Positions 9,254 to 17,306 of a stretch of 64,000 nt of DNA are shown here, in pieces. The position numbers and the translations under genes were made by a program. Under the pieces are notes generated by a model. It was given only the letters and a program-made list of their open reading frames with translations, ran no database searches and was not told where the DNA came from. Source of the stretch: Klebsiella sp. RHBSTW-00484 (GTDB taxonomy: Bacteria; Pseudomonadota; Gammaproteobacteria; Enterobacterales; Enterobacteriaceae); contig NZ_CP055481.1 of the NCBI RefSeq assembly GCF_013705725.1, positions 4,588,001-4,652,000 of the forward strand, read 5' to 3'. Within the stretch, counting starts at the first letter, position 1, and each line of letters begins with the position of its first letter.

Positions 9254-11671
9254 CTATCCCTGGCTAAACTGGCGGAACAGCGCCTTACCTTTCAACAGAC
9301 GCAGCCCCAGCCAGCCGCCGCACAGCGACAGCAGTATCGCCCCGCAGAGCGGCAGCATTACCCACAGCCGCCAGTCCGGAGGCCATGGGAAATCAAAGAT
9401 TTTGGTTTGCAGCAGCGCCAGCGCCACCTCTGCACCAATCGCCGCCACCACGCCGGAAACCACGCCCAGCAGGGCAAATTCGGCCCACAGCGTCGTGCGC
9501 AGCAGAGACTTCCCGGCACCCAACGTACGCCAGACCACCAACTCCTGATAGCGCTGACGCATTCCCACCTGCACCTGAGCCAGAAGCAGCAAAATGCCGC
9601 AGGCAGTCACCAGAATCACCATCACCTCCAGGGCGCGGCTGACCTGGGTCAGCACCTGGCCAATCTGCTGCAAAATCGCCCCAATATCCAGCAGGCTGAC
9701 TGTCGGGAACTCGCGGTTGAGCTGCGTCAGCATCCCGTTGCCGTTATCCCAGCGGAAGCTGGTCAGCCAGCTTTGTGGCTGTCCGTCGAGCGCCCCCTGC
9801 GGGAAGATAAAGAAGAAGTTCGGCCGCAGGCTCTCCCAGTCAACTTTGCGCACGCTGGTCACTTTGGCGCTAAAGTCCTGAGTATCGCCAGTAAAGGTCA
9901 CGCTATCGCCGAGCTTAACGCCCAGCCGCTGGGCCAGCCCCTCTTCAATCGAGACCTCGCCCGCTTTCGGCGGCCAGCTTCCAGCCACCAGCGGGTTATG
10001 ATCCGGTCGCTCGCTGCTCCAGGTGAGGTTCAGCTCGCGATTCAAAGCTTCATCTTTATTACCTACAGCTTCCTGACCGTTAATTTTCGTCAGGCGGGCA
10101 CGCACAATCGGGTAGAACTCGGTCGCGCGAGTCTGATGCTCGGCGAGGAACGTTTTCACCGGCACCACCTGCTCCGGCGCGATGTTGATTAAGAAGTAAT
10201 TAGGGCTTTCCGGCGGCAGCTGTTGCTGCCAGCGGTCAAGCAGATCGCCGCGCAGCACCAGCAGCAGGGCCAGCAGCATAAACGACAGCGAGAAGGCCGC
10301 CAGCTGGCTTAGCGTCGACCACGGCTGACGCAGCAGGCGGTTGACCGCCAGACGCAGCGGCAGCGCTTTCAGCGTCACGCGCTTCAGTAACCACAGGACG
10401 CCCCACCCCGCCAGGCCACACAGCAGCGCCAGCACCACCGCACCCGCCAGTACCGCCCACAGCAGTGGACTGCCACCCATCAGCAACGCCAGCAGCCCGA
10501 CAACAATTACGCAGACCAGCGGGATATAGAACTTCAGCGGCCAGACGTTAGCCACCACATCCTGACGCAGCACCCGCAACGGCAGCGTCGCCAGCAGCAG
10601 CCGATAAAGACGCAGCCCGACCAGCAGGGATATCACCACCATCGCGCCAATCGCCCACAGCCACGGCCAGCCGCTTGCTGCCGGGAGCGCCGCCGGGAGC
10701 ACCGGCTTAAGCATCACCAGCAGGATATTTTCCAGCCCGACTCCCATCGCCCCGCCGGCAATCACCGCCAGCGCCAGCAGCATCAGCCATTGTCCGACAA
10801 TGAGCTTGCGCAGCTGTGTCCGCCCGGCACCGAGGGTTTTAAGGATCGCCACCAGATCGTAACGGCTGCGGCAGTAATGGCTCATCGCCACCGCCACCGC
10901 GGCAACCGCCAACAGCAGCGTTAACAGCGCCGAGAGCAGCAAAAACTGCTGCGAGCGCTCCAGCGATTTACCTAATGCGCTATCGTCCTGCTCGAGGCCG
11001 ATCCAGCGATGTTCCGGCCCCAGCTTTGGCAGCAGCCACTTTTCATAATCCGCCAGTTGCTGCGGAGTTCCGGCATATTTATAGCGCCACGAGACACGAC
11101 TACCGGGCTGCACCGCGCCGGTTTTCGCCACATCAGCGGTATTCATCATCAGCCGCGGCGCCATCTGGAAGGGGTTAAACCCGGCATCAGGCTCCTGAAT
11201 GACCTCCCCGGCAATGCGCAGCGTAGCGTCCCCCACGTCAATGGTGTCGCCGGTTTTCAGATTCAACAGCGCCATCAATCGCGGTGCCAGCAGCACGCTT
11301 CCGGCCTGCGGCTTCAGACCCGGCGGCTGGGTTTGCAACTGACCATATAGCGGATAGGTGTCGTCAACCGCTTTCACCTCCGCCAGCTGCGGCGTATCGC
11401 CGGAAAAGGTCATAGTGGCGAAGTTCAGTTGTTCGCCAACGGTTAAGCCGAGCCGACGCGCTTCGTCAATCCATGCGGCAGGGACCTCGCGCGAGCTACG
11501 CAGCGTGCGGTCTCCAGCCATAAATTCGCGGCTCTGTTGGCTAAGCCCTTTCTCCATGCGGTCGCTTATCGAACCCAGCGCCAGCACGCAGGCCACCGCC
11601 AGGCTCAGCGCCAGCCAGACAATCAGCAGCGACGGCGAGCGCCATTCTCGCCAGAACCAGCGGGCAATCAT
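9254..11671 (-). CDS. ybbP: ABC transporter permease YbbP
   Basis: Large FtsX/MacB-type inner-membrane permease that works with YbbA; the family is thought to move or release lipid or lipoprotein-like substrates, but the substrate is not settled. The 805-residue protein has an N-terminal membrane segment (LLIVWLALSLAVACVLALGS), a periplasmic domain and two FtsX permease blocks with several hydrophobic helices (about residues 250-480 and 690-800). Its start overlaps the ybbA stop by 4 nt, showing translational coupling. Confidence 0.94.
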   Translation of the reverse strand: MIARWFWREWRSPSLLIVWLALSLAVACVLALGSISDRMEKGLSQQSREFMAGDRTLRSSREVPAAWIDEARRLGLTVGEQLNFATMTFSGDTPQLAEVKAVDDTYPLYGQLQTQPPGLKPQAGSVLLAPRLMALLNLKTGDTIDVGDATLRIAGEVIQEPDAGFNPFQMAPRLMMNTADVAKTGAVQPGSRVSWRYKYAGTPQQLADYEKWLLPKLGPEHRWIGLEQDDSALGKSLERSQQFLLLSALLTLLLAVAAVAVAMSHYCRSRYDLVAILKTLGAGRTQLRKLIVGQWLMLLALAVIAGGAMGVGLENILLVMLKPVLPAALPAASGWPWLWAIGAMVVISLLVGLRLYRLLLATLPLRVLRQDVVANVWPLKFYIPLVCVIVVGLLALLMGGSPLLWAVLAGAVVLALLCGLAGWGVLWLLKRVTLKALPLRLAVNRLLRQPWSTLSQLAAFSLSFMLLALLLVLRGDLLDRWQQQLPPESPNYFLINIAPEQVVPVKTFLAEHQTRATEFYPIVRARLTKINGQEAVGNKDEALNRELNLTWSSERPDHNPLVAGSWPPKAGEVSIEEGLAQRLGVKLGDSVTFTGDTQDFSAKVTSVRKVDWESLRPNFFFIFPQGALDGQPQSWLTSFRWDNGNGMLTQLNREFPTVSLLDIGAILQQIGQVLTQVSRALEVMVILVTACGILLLLAQVQVGMRQRYQELVVWRTLGAGKSLLRTTLWAEFALLGVVSGVVAAIGAEVALALLQTKIFDFPWPPDWRLWVMLPLCGAILLSLCGGWLGLRLLKGKALFRQFSQG

Positions 11672-12354
11672 GCTTCCTCCTGCAACAGACCATCCACCAG
11701 GCGCAGCCGCCGGTCGCAGCGCGCCGCCAGCAGCGGGTCATGGGTGACTAAAATCAGCGTGGTACCGTGCTCGCGGTTCAGTGAAAACAGCAGGTCGGCG
11801 ATTTTATCTCCGGTGTGTCGGTCAAGATTGCCGGTGGGTTCATCGGCGAACAGCAGTTCCGGACGACCGTTAAACGCCCGCGCCAGCGCGACACGCTGCT
11901 GTTCGCCGCCGGAAAGCTGTACCGGCAGATGATGCAGACGTTTTCCCAGCCCCAGCTGTTCCAGCAACGCGCGGGCGCTACCGCGGCTCTGGCTGTCGCT
12001 TTCACCGCGCAGCAACGCCGGAAGCTCGACGTTTTCGAGGGCGTTGAGGGTGGGTATCAGCATAAAAGATTGAAAAACAAAGCCGACGTGCTTAGCGCGC
12101 AGCTTCGCTCGCGCCTCTTCGTCCATCTGATGTAGCGGTTGTCCGAGCAGCGAGACTTCACCGCTGCTGCCGTCGTCCAGCCCGGCGAGGATCGCCAGCA
12201 GCGTCGATTTACCGGAACCCGACTCGCCAATCAGGGCAATGGTCTGCCCCTGTTTGACAACCAGCTCAACTCCGGTAAGGATGGAAAGCTGATGCTCACC
12301 CTGACCGACGGACTTCTTAAGATGATGAACTTCAAGTATGTTTTCCGCTGGCAT
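11668..12354 (-). CDS. ybbA: ABC transporter ATP-binding protein YbbA
   Basis: ATPase partner of YbbP, of the LolD/MacB subgroup. The 228-residue protein shows Walker A GESGSGKS, Q-loop FVFQSFMLIPTLNALENV, signature LSGGEQQRVALARA and Walker B LLFADEPTGNLD. Its start at 12354 lies 33 nt inside the divergent tesA gene, an arrangement also seen in E. coli, so the two promoters must lie within each other's coding region. Confidence 0.96.
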   Translation of the reverse strand: MPAENILEVHHLKKSVGQGEHQLSILTGVELVVKQGQTIALIGESGSGKSTLLAILAGLDDGSSGEVSLLGQPLHQMDEEARAKLRAKHVGFVFQSFMLIPTLNALENVELPALLRGESDSQSRGSARALLEQLGLGKRLHHLPVQLSGGEQQRVALARAFNGRPELLFADEPTGNLDRHTGDKIADLLFSLNREHGTTLILVTHDPLLAARCDRRLRLVDGLLQEEA

Positions 12355-12948
12355 TTGCCTTTCCTGTTTCTGGTCCTGTTTACCTGCCGCGCGATGGCGG
12401 CCGACACGCTGTTGGTTCTCGGCGACAGTCTGAGCGCCGGTTATCGAATGGCGGGCAATACCGCCTGGCCTGCGCTGCTTAACGATAAGTGGCAGACCAA
12501 AACGCCAGTGGTTAACGCCAGCATCAGTGGCGATACCTCACAGCAGGGGCTGGCAAGGCTTCCGACGTTGCTCAAACAGCATCAGCCGCGCTGGGTGCTG
12601 GTTGAGCTGGGTGGCAACGACGGTCTGCGCGGTTTCCCGCCGCAGCAGACAGAGCAGACCCTGCGTACCATTATTCAGGATATCAAAGCGGCGAACGCCG
12701 AGCCGTTACTGATGCAAATTCGCCTGCCCGCTAACTATGGTCGCCGTTATAATGAAGCCTTTAGCGCAATCTATCCGGCACTGGCCAAAGAGTTCGATAT
12801 TCCTCTGCTGCCCTTTTTTATGGAAGAGGTTTATCTGAAACCGCAGTGGATGCAGGACGATGGAATTCACCCTAATCGCGATGCCCAGCCGTTTATCGCC
12901 GACTGGATGGCCACGCGTTTGGCTCCCTTAGTTAATCATGACTCCTGA
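12322..12948 (+). CDS. tesA: Multifunctional acyl-CoA thioesterase I / protease I / lysophospholipase L1
   Basis: Periplasmic SGNH hydrolase of 208 residues. The start at 12322 (MMNFKYVFRWHLPFLFLVLF) gives the E. coli length and a signal peptide cleaved near RAMA|ADTL. Catalytic motifs are GDSLSAGYR (Ser block), GDTSQQG, GGNDGLRG (Asn block) and DDGIHPN (Asp/His pair). It overlaps the ybbA 5' end by 33 nt on the other strand and the ybbO start by 11 nt on the same strand, so tesA and ybbO are probably cotranscribed. Confidence 0.97.
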   Translation: MMNFKYVFRWHLPFLFLVLFTCRAMAADTLLVLGDSLSAGYRMAGNTAWPALLNDKWQTKTPVVNASISGDTSQQGLARLPTLLKQHQPRWVLVELGGNDGLRGFPPQQTEQTLRTIIQDIKAANAEPLLMQIRLPANYGRRYNEAFSAIYPALAKEFDIPLLPFFMEEVYLKPQWMQDDGIHPNRDAQPFIADWMATRLAPLVNHDS

Positions 12949-13747
12949 CAGCCGGGAGTCGTTTGCAGGTAAAGTTATGCAAAAATCGGTTTTAGTTACA
13001 GGATGTTCCAGCGGAATTGGCCTTGAAAGCGCGCTGGATTTAAAGCGCCAGGGCTTTAACGTGCTAGCCGCCTGCCGCAAAACGGACGATGTCGCGCGGA
13101 TGCAGGAGCTGGGACTGACCGGTGTTTTGCTGGATCTTGACGATCCGCAGAGCGTGGAGCGCGCCGCCGCAGAGGTTATCGCCCTGACAGACAATCGCCT
13201 GTATGGCTTGTTTAATAACGCGGGATACGGCGTCTACGGCCCGCTGCCAACCATCAGCCGTCAGCAGATGGAGCAGCAGTTTTCCGCCAATTTTTTCGGC
13301 GCACATCAGTTAACGATGCTGCTGCTTCCGGCAATGGAGCCGCACGGCGAAGGGCGTATCGTGATGACATCATCGGTAATGGGGATTATCTCCAGCCCGG
13401 GTCGCGGCGCCTACGCCGCCAGTAAATATGCGCTGGAAGCCTGGTCAGACGCCCTGCGCATGGAGTTACGTCATAGCGGGATTAAGGTCAGCCTGATTGA
13501 GCCGGGGCCCATCCACACCCGCTTTACCACTAACGTTAACCAGACTCAGGCCGACAAGCCCGTGGAAAATCCCGGTATTGCCGCCCGCTTTACCCTTGGG
13601 CCGGAAGCGGTAGTGGAAAAGGTACGCCATGCATTTGTCAGCGATAAACCGAAACTGCGCTACCCGGTGACCCTGGTGACGCACGCGGTGGCCCTGCTTA
13701 AACGCCTGCTGCCGACCCGCGCGATGGACAAAATTATCCAGGGCTGA
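12938..13747 (+). CDS. ybbO: SDR-family oxidoreductase YbbO
   Basis: NADP-dependent short-chain dehydrogenase/reductase; E. coli YbbO reduces aldehydes. The 269-residue protein matches the E. coli length. It has the cofactor motif TGCSSGIG (near residue 22), NNAGYG, the catalytic Ser (MTSSVMG) and YAASK. Translation is probably coupled to tesA through the 11-nt overlap. Confidence 0.94.
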   Translation: MTPDSRESFAGKVMQKSVLVTGCSSGIGLESALDLKRQGFNVLAACRKTDDVARMQELGLTGVLLDLDDPQSVERAAAEVIALTDNRLYGLFNNAGYGVYGPLPTISRQQMEQQFSANFFGAHQLTMLLLPAMEPHGEGRIVMTSSVMGIISSPGRGAYAASKYALEAWSDALRMELRHSGIKVSLIEPGPIHTRFTTNVNQTQADKPVENPGIAARFTLGPEAVVEKVRHAFVSDKPKLRYPVTLVTHAVALLKRLLPTRAMDKIIQG

Positions 13748-13780
13748 GTTGAAGCACCTGGCGCTGCCCCCATATATCCA

Positions 13781-13907
13781 TATACACAAAATCATTCAAG
13801 ATGCATCGAGGCGGCAAGTCTGCGAATCCCCAGGAGCTTACTCAAGTAAGTGACTGGGGTGAGAAGACGTAGCCAACAAAGAGGCAGTTTGAAGGATGAC
13901 GAGTATA
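13781..13907. repeat. ERIC element upstream of cnoX
   Basis: A 127-bp ERIC with the core GAGCTTACTCAAGTAAGTGA. It ends only 24 nt before the cnoX start, so the cnoX promoter or leader must include or lie upstream of it. Confidence 0.93.
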
Positions 13908-13931
13908 AGTATCGACTAAAGAGATCCGCTC

Positions 13932-14786
13932 ATGTCCGCACAAAATATTATCAATATTACCGAAGCCAACCTACACCAGACGCTGCAGCAATCCGCGACT
14001 ACGCCAGTGCTGTTCTATTTCTGGTCCGCGCGCAGCCAACACTGCGAACAGCTGACGCCGGTGCTGGAAAGCCTGGCCGCGCAGTACAACGGTCTGTTTA
14101 CTCTGGCAAAAGTTGATTGCGACGCCGAGCAAATGCTGGCTTCACAGTTTGGCCTGCGCGCGATTCCTACGGTATACCTGTTCCAGAACGGTCAGCCGGT
14201 GGACGGATTCGAAGGCCCGCAGCCGGAAGAAGCTGTTCGTGCGCTGCTGGATAAATTCCTGCCGCGCGAAGAGGAGTTGAAGGCGCAGCAGGCCATGGCG
14301 CTGATGCAGGAAGAGAACTACGCCGAGGCGCTGCCGCTACTGAAAGATGCCTGGCAGCTGTCTAACCAGGAGAGCCAAATTGGCCTGCTGCTGGCAGAAA
14401 CGCTGATCGCGCTGCACCGTTCAGACGAAGCAGAAGCCGTGCTGAAAACCGTGCCGCTGCAGGATCAGGATACCCGTTATCAGGGACTGGTGGCGCAGAT
14501 TGAGCTGCTGAAAAAAGCCGCCGATACGCCGGAAATTCAGCAGTTGCAGCAGCAGGTTGAACAAAACCCGGAAGACGCGGCGCTGGCTTCCCAACTGGCA
14601 TTACAGCTGCATCAGGTTGGGCGCAACGAAGAAGCCCTGGCGCTGTTGTTCAGCCATCTGCAAAAAGATTTGGATGCAGGAAACGGTGAGGTTCGTAAGA
14701 TGCTTCAGGAGATCCTCGCCGCACTCGGCACCGGAGACGCGCTGGCAGCGAAGTACCGCCGTCAGCTCTATTCACTGCTTTATTAA
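13932..14786 (+). CDS. cnoX: Chaperedoxin CnoX (YbbN)
   Basis: Holdase that protects proteins from chlorine and oxidative stress and passes them to GroEL and DnaK. The 284-residue protein has an N-terminal thioredoxin fold (residues 1-110), where the active site is SQHC ([13 protein letters not shown]) instead of CxxC, and a C-terminal TPR region (residues 120-284). The SxxC form is typical of enterobacterial YbbN. Confidence 0.95.
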   Translation: MSAQNIINITEANLHQTLQQSATTPVLFYFWSARSQHCEQLTPVLESLAAQYNGLFTLAKVDCDAEQMLASQFGLRAIPTVYLFQNGQPVDGFEGPQPEEAVRALLDKFLPREEELKAQQAMALMQEENYAEALPLLKDAWQLSNQESQIGLLLAETLIALHRSDEAEAVLKTVPLQDQDTRYQGLVAQIELLKKAADTPEIQQLQQQVEQNPEDAALASQLALQLHQVGRNEEALALLFSHLQKDLDAGNGEVRKMLQEILAALGTGDALAAKYRRQLYSLLY

Positions 14787-14849
14787 TAGTAAATACCCCG
14801 GTGGCGCTGACCGGGCTACGGGTTCACCGCCGTCTGCGAGCCGGTAGCC

Positions 14850-14975
14850 CGGACAGATGCGCAGCATCACCTCCGGGAAATGTGCCGGAGCGGATGCATC
14901 GCCGCTGCTTCTTCCCGGCTCGCGCTGCGCTTAGCCGGGCTACTGATTCACCGCCGTCTGCGGGCCTGTAGCCCG
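14850..14975. repeat. 126-bp REP/BIME unit left of the insertion sequence
   Basis: Runs from CGGACAGATGCGC to CTGTAGCCCG and matches the segment 16364-16489 at 124 of 126 positions. A partial further unit lies just before it (14815-14849). The insertion sequence sits at the junction of two tandem units. Confidence 0.92.
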
Positions 14976-14980
14976 ATGTG

Positions 14981-14993
14981 ATGGACACCTCCC
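14981..14993. repeat. Left subterminal inverted repeat of the insertion sequence
   Basis: ATGGACACCTCCC, the exact reverse complement of the right copy at 16348-16360. A further inverted copy of ten bases (GGAGGTGTCC) lies at 15048-15057 at the transposase ribosome site. Confidence 0.93.
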
Positions 14994-15060
14994 ACCTTAC
15001 GGCATCAGAACGTGCCAGACTGGAAGTGTTACCTGCAGTCCACAGGAGGAGGTGTCCACC

Positions 15061-16083
15061 ATGAATATTAAACGTATCGGTCTTGACCTGGCAAAAAATG
15101 TCTTTCAGATCCATGCTGTGGATCACCATGAACATGTCGTCGTACGGAAATCTCTCCGCCGCGCCCACATGCACGCTTATTTCTCTCAGCTGGCTCCCTG
15201 CACCATCGGGATTGAAGCCTGCGCATCATCCCACTACTGGTCCCGCGAACTCACCCGCATGGGGCATACCGTGCGCATTATTCCCCCGAAATTCGTCAAG
15301 CCTTACCTCAAAGGCAACAAGAATGATGCCAACGATGCCGAAGCCATCTGTGAAGCCATCAGCCGCCCCGCCATGCGCTTCGTCGCGGTTAAGACAGAGC
15401 GCCAGCAGACTCTTCAGGCTGAGCATCGCGTGCGGGCCAGAGTGATAAAAAGCCGCACGGCGCTGTGCAACGAGATACGGGGCTTTCTGGGCGAATTCGG
15501 CGTGGTGCTGCCGGTCGGCATCAGCCAGTTGCGTAAGGCGCTGCCGGAGATACTGTCACAGCAGGAGCAGTGGGATGACCGGTTTATGCGCCTGCTGTGC
15601 GAGCTGGCCGAAGAGCTGCGGATGCTGGATGACCGGGTGGCGGGGCATGACCGGCGGCTCGCAGAGGCGGCGCGGGAAGATATCTGCATCCAGCGGCTGA
15701 TGAAAATAGAAGGTATCGGCGTGATAACCGCCAGCGCGATGGTGGCGTTGTTGGGTGACGCGACGCAGTTTAAGAACGGTCGGGAGATGGCGGCTTATGT
15801 GGGGCTGGTTCCCCGGCAGCACTCAAGCGGCGGTAAGCAGCAGCTGGGGCATATCAGCAAGCGGGGTGACAGCTACCTGCGTACGCTGGTCATCCACGGG
15901 GCACGGTCAGTTCTGAAGACATGTGCAGGCAAAGAAGACCGGCGGAGCCAGTGGCTGCAGTCGGTGGCGGAAAGACGGAACCGGAATATCGCGACGGTGG
16001 CGCTGGCGAACAAGAATGTGCGGATAGCGTGGGCGGTGATGAGTCGCGGAGAAGATTACCATGGTTCACGGGTCGCCGGTTAA
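15061..16083 (+). CDS. IS110-family DEDD recombinase (transposase)
   Basis: Recombinase that excises and inserts the element guided by a non-coding RNA. The start at 15061 (MNIKRIGLDLAKNVFQIH) follows AGGAGGAGG and gives 340 residues. The N-terminal RuvC-like DEDD domain shows D9, E52 and D89/D92 (NKNDANDAEAI). A coiled-coil middle section follows, then the C-terminal Tnp_20 domain (IEGIGVITASAMVALLGD) with the candidate catalytic Ser in RQHSSGGKQ (residue 255 or 256). No frameshift or stop, so it may be active. Confidence 0.95.
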   Translation: MNIKRIGLDLAKNVFQIHAVDHHEHVVVRKSLRRAHMHAYFSQLAPCTIGIEACASSHYWSRELTRMGHTVRIIPPKFVKPYLKGNKNDANDAEAICEAISRPAMRFVAVKTERQQTLQAEHRVRARVIKSRTALCNEIRGFLGEFGVVLPVGISQLRKALPEILSQQEQWDDRFMRLLCELAEELRMLDDRVAGHDRRLAEAAREDICIQRLMKIEGIGVITASAMVALLGDATQFKNGREMAAYVGLVPRQHSSGGKQQLGHISKRGDSYLRTLVIHGARSVLKTCAGKEDRRSQWLQSVAERRNRNIATVALANKNVRIAWAVMSRGEDYHGSRVAG

Positions 16084-16164
16084 CCGACGCCCCGTGAGCC
16101 ATGCAGTAAAAAGAGCAGTAACCCTGTCGTGAGATTGCGAAGCGATTTAGCGTGATGAGTAACC

Positions 16165-16314
16165 GGTAAGACCAGCACCTGAGAAATCCGGCCTGTCCGA
16201 AGGCTCCCTGCGAAGCAAAGCCGATAGCCCGAAAGGAAGCAGGTGAGCAGAACACATCATGGCCCGGGTACGACGGTACCGAAAGAGAGGCCGGATATAC
16301 GAACGCAACTTACC
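16165..16314 (+). ncRNA. Predicted bridge RNA of the insertion sequence (minimal extent)
   Basis: Non-coding right end of the element. The outer stem GGTAAG/CTTACC (16165-16170 and 16309-16314) encloses two loops. Loop 1 is closed by CACCTG/CAGGTG (16176-16181, 16240-16245) and has guide CTGTCCG (16193-16199), a hairpin GGCT...AGCC with TGC-GAA-GCA, then guide TAGCCCG (16225-16231); these match the right flank (as reverse complement) and the left flank, both with the CG core. Loop 2 has CACATC (16253-16258) and ATATACG (16295-16301), matching the element's own left end (reverse complement) and right end, around a hairpin GGTAC-GACG-GTACC. This is the target-loop/donor-loop design of IS110 bridge RNAs. 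True 5' and 3' ends are unknown. Confidence 0.82.
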
Positions 16315-16347
16315 CTGGTGACTCACACAAAAAATAGCTTGCATCAC

Positions 16348-16360
16348 GGGAGGTGTCCAT
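16348..16360. repeat. Right subterminal inverted repeat of the insertion sequence
   Basis: GGGAGGTGTCCAT, the exact reverse complement of the left copy at 14981-14993, 3 bp inside the right end. Confidence 0.93.
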
Positions 16361-16363
16361 ATA

Positions 16364-16517
16364 CGGACAGATGCGCAGCATCGCCTCCGGGAAATGTGCC
16401 GGAGCGGATGCATCGCCGCTGCTTCTTCCCGGCTCGCGCTGCGCTTAGCCGGGCTACTGGTTCACCGCCGTCTGCGGGCCTGTAGCCCGGGTAAGGCGTT
16501 TACGCCGCAACCCGGGG
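16364..16517. repeat. 126-bp REP/BIME unit right of the insertion sequence, with REP tail
   Basis: 16364-16489 repeats 14850-14975 with two mismatches. It is followed by a REP half, CCCGGGTAAGGCGTTTACGC and CGCAACCCGGG, up to the fetB stop. Together with the right end of the insertion sequence it fills the 440-bp gap between the transposase gene and fetB. Confidence 0.9.
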
Positions 16518-16523
16518 GAAAGC

Positions 16524-17306
16524 TTACGGGCGCTTTTTCAACTGCGTTACCACCAGCTGATGGCGAGCGTTGAAGAACTTGAGGTAGGTCAGGTACCCGG
16601 CGATAATCGTTGACAGGCTGGCGGTCGATAGCAGCATAAACGTCACCATAATCTGATACTTAATCGCTTTTACCGGGTCAATTCCGGCAAAAATCAAGCC
16701 TGACATCATCCCCGGCAAACTCACTAACCCAACCGTTTTCGCCGAGTCCACCGTCGGGATCAGCGCGGCGCGAATGCTATCGCGAATCAACCTTGCGGAA
16801 GCCATCTTCGGCGTCGCCCCCAGGCTCAATTTCTCCTGAATCTGCTGCTGTTCGCTGCTAAAACGCTGGCCCATATTGTTGTAACATAGCCCCACTGCCA
16901 CCATCGCGTTTCCGGCGACCATCCCGGCAATCGGAATCACCTGCATCGGCACAAAAGCAATCGACCCGGAAAAGACCAGTACCGACAGGGTTAACCCGGC
17001 CCCGGTAGTTATCGCAATAAAAGAAGACAAAAAAGCTTTATCGATATATTTGCTGCGTTTTTTCGCATTCCACGCCGCGTTAAAACAGATAAACAGCACC
17101 ATCAGCAACGTCAGTACGGCATGATTAACGTTAAAGATATATTTCAGCACGTAGCCGACGATAATCAGTTGCACGATCGCCCGACAAATACTCCAGATAA
17201 TATCTTTTTCCAGCGCTAGCTTTTCCCGATAGCTGACCACAATCGCCACCAGCACCAAAACCATGGATAACGCCAGCGACTCATTGGTAATATTATGCCC
17301 GTTCAT
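16524..17306 (-). CDS. fetB: Iron export ABC transporter permease FetB
   Basis: Integral inner-membrane subunit of the FetAB exporter, which lowers iron-linked oxidative stress in E. coli. The 260-residue protein has about seven hydrophobic helices (for example AIVQLIIVGYVLKYIF, TLLMVLFICFNAAW, IAITTGAGLTLSVLVFSG) and the conserved cytoplasmic stretch EKLSLGATPKMASARLIRDS. It overlaps the fetA stop by 14 nt. Confidence 0.95.
   Translation of the reverse strand: MNGHNITNESLALSMVLVLVAIVVSYREKLALEKDIIWSICRAIVQLIIVGYVLKYIFNVNHAVLTLLMVLFICFNAAWNAKKRSKYIDKAFLSSFIAITTGAGLTLSVLVFSGSIAFVPMQVIPIAGMVAGNAMVAVGLCYNNMGQRFSSEQQQIQEKLSLGATPKMASARLIRDSIRAALIPTVDSAKTVGLVSLPGMMSGLIFAGIDPVKAIKYQIMVTFMLLSTASLSTIIAGYLTYLKFFNARHQLVVTQLKKRP

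Larger units (their letters stand above)
14976..16363 (+). mobile_element. IS110-family (IS1111-like) insertion sequence, apparently complete
   Basis: The ends were set by comparing the flanks with the uninterrupted repeat at 14845-14856: the target TAGCCCGGACAG is split so that the 2-bp core CG stays on both sides (14974-14975 and 16364-16365). The element is 1388 bp with one transposase gene and a 280-bp non-coding right end. Perfect 13-bp inverted repeats lie 5 bp and 3 bp inside the ends, the subterminal pattern of the IS1111 group. No conventional target duplication is seen. I do not name the ISfinder entry. Confidence 0.9.

Noticed and set aside
9407..10192. 261-codon open frame antisense to ybbP
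   Set aside because: Low-complexity shadow composition (Gln, His, Arg) opposite a clear permease gene.
13850..14116. 88-codon frame at the start of cnoX
   Set aside because: It begins in the ERIC element and runs out of frame through the clear CnoX coding sequence.
14850..16489. The 126-bp flanking repeats as a long target-site duplication or CRISPR-like array
   Set aside because: They are tandem BIME units also seen in part before 14850; IS110 elements do not make long duplications, and there are no regular spacers or cas genes.
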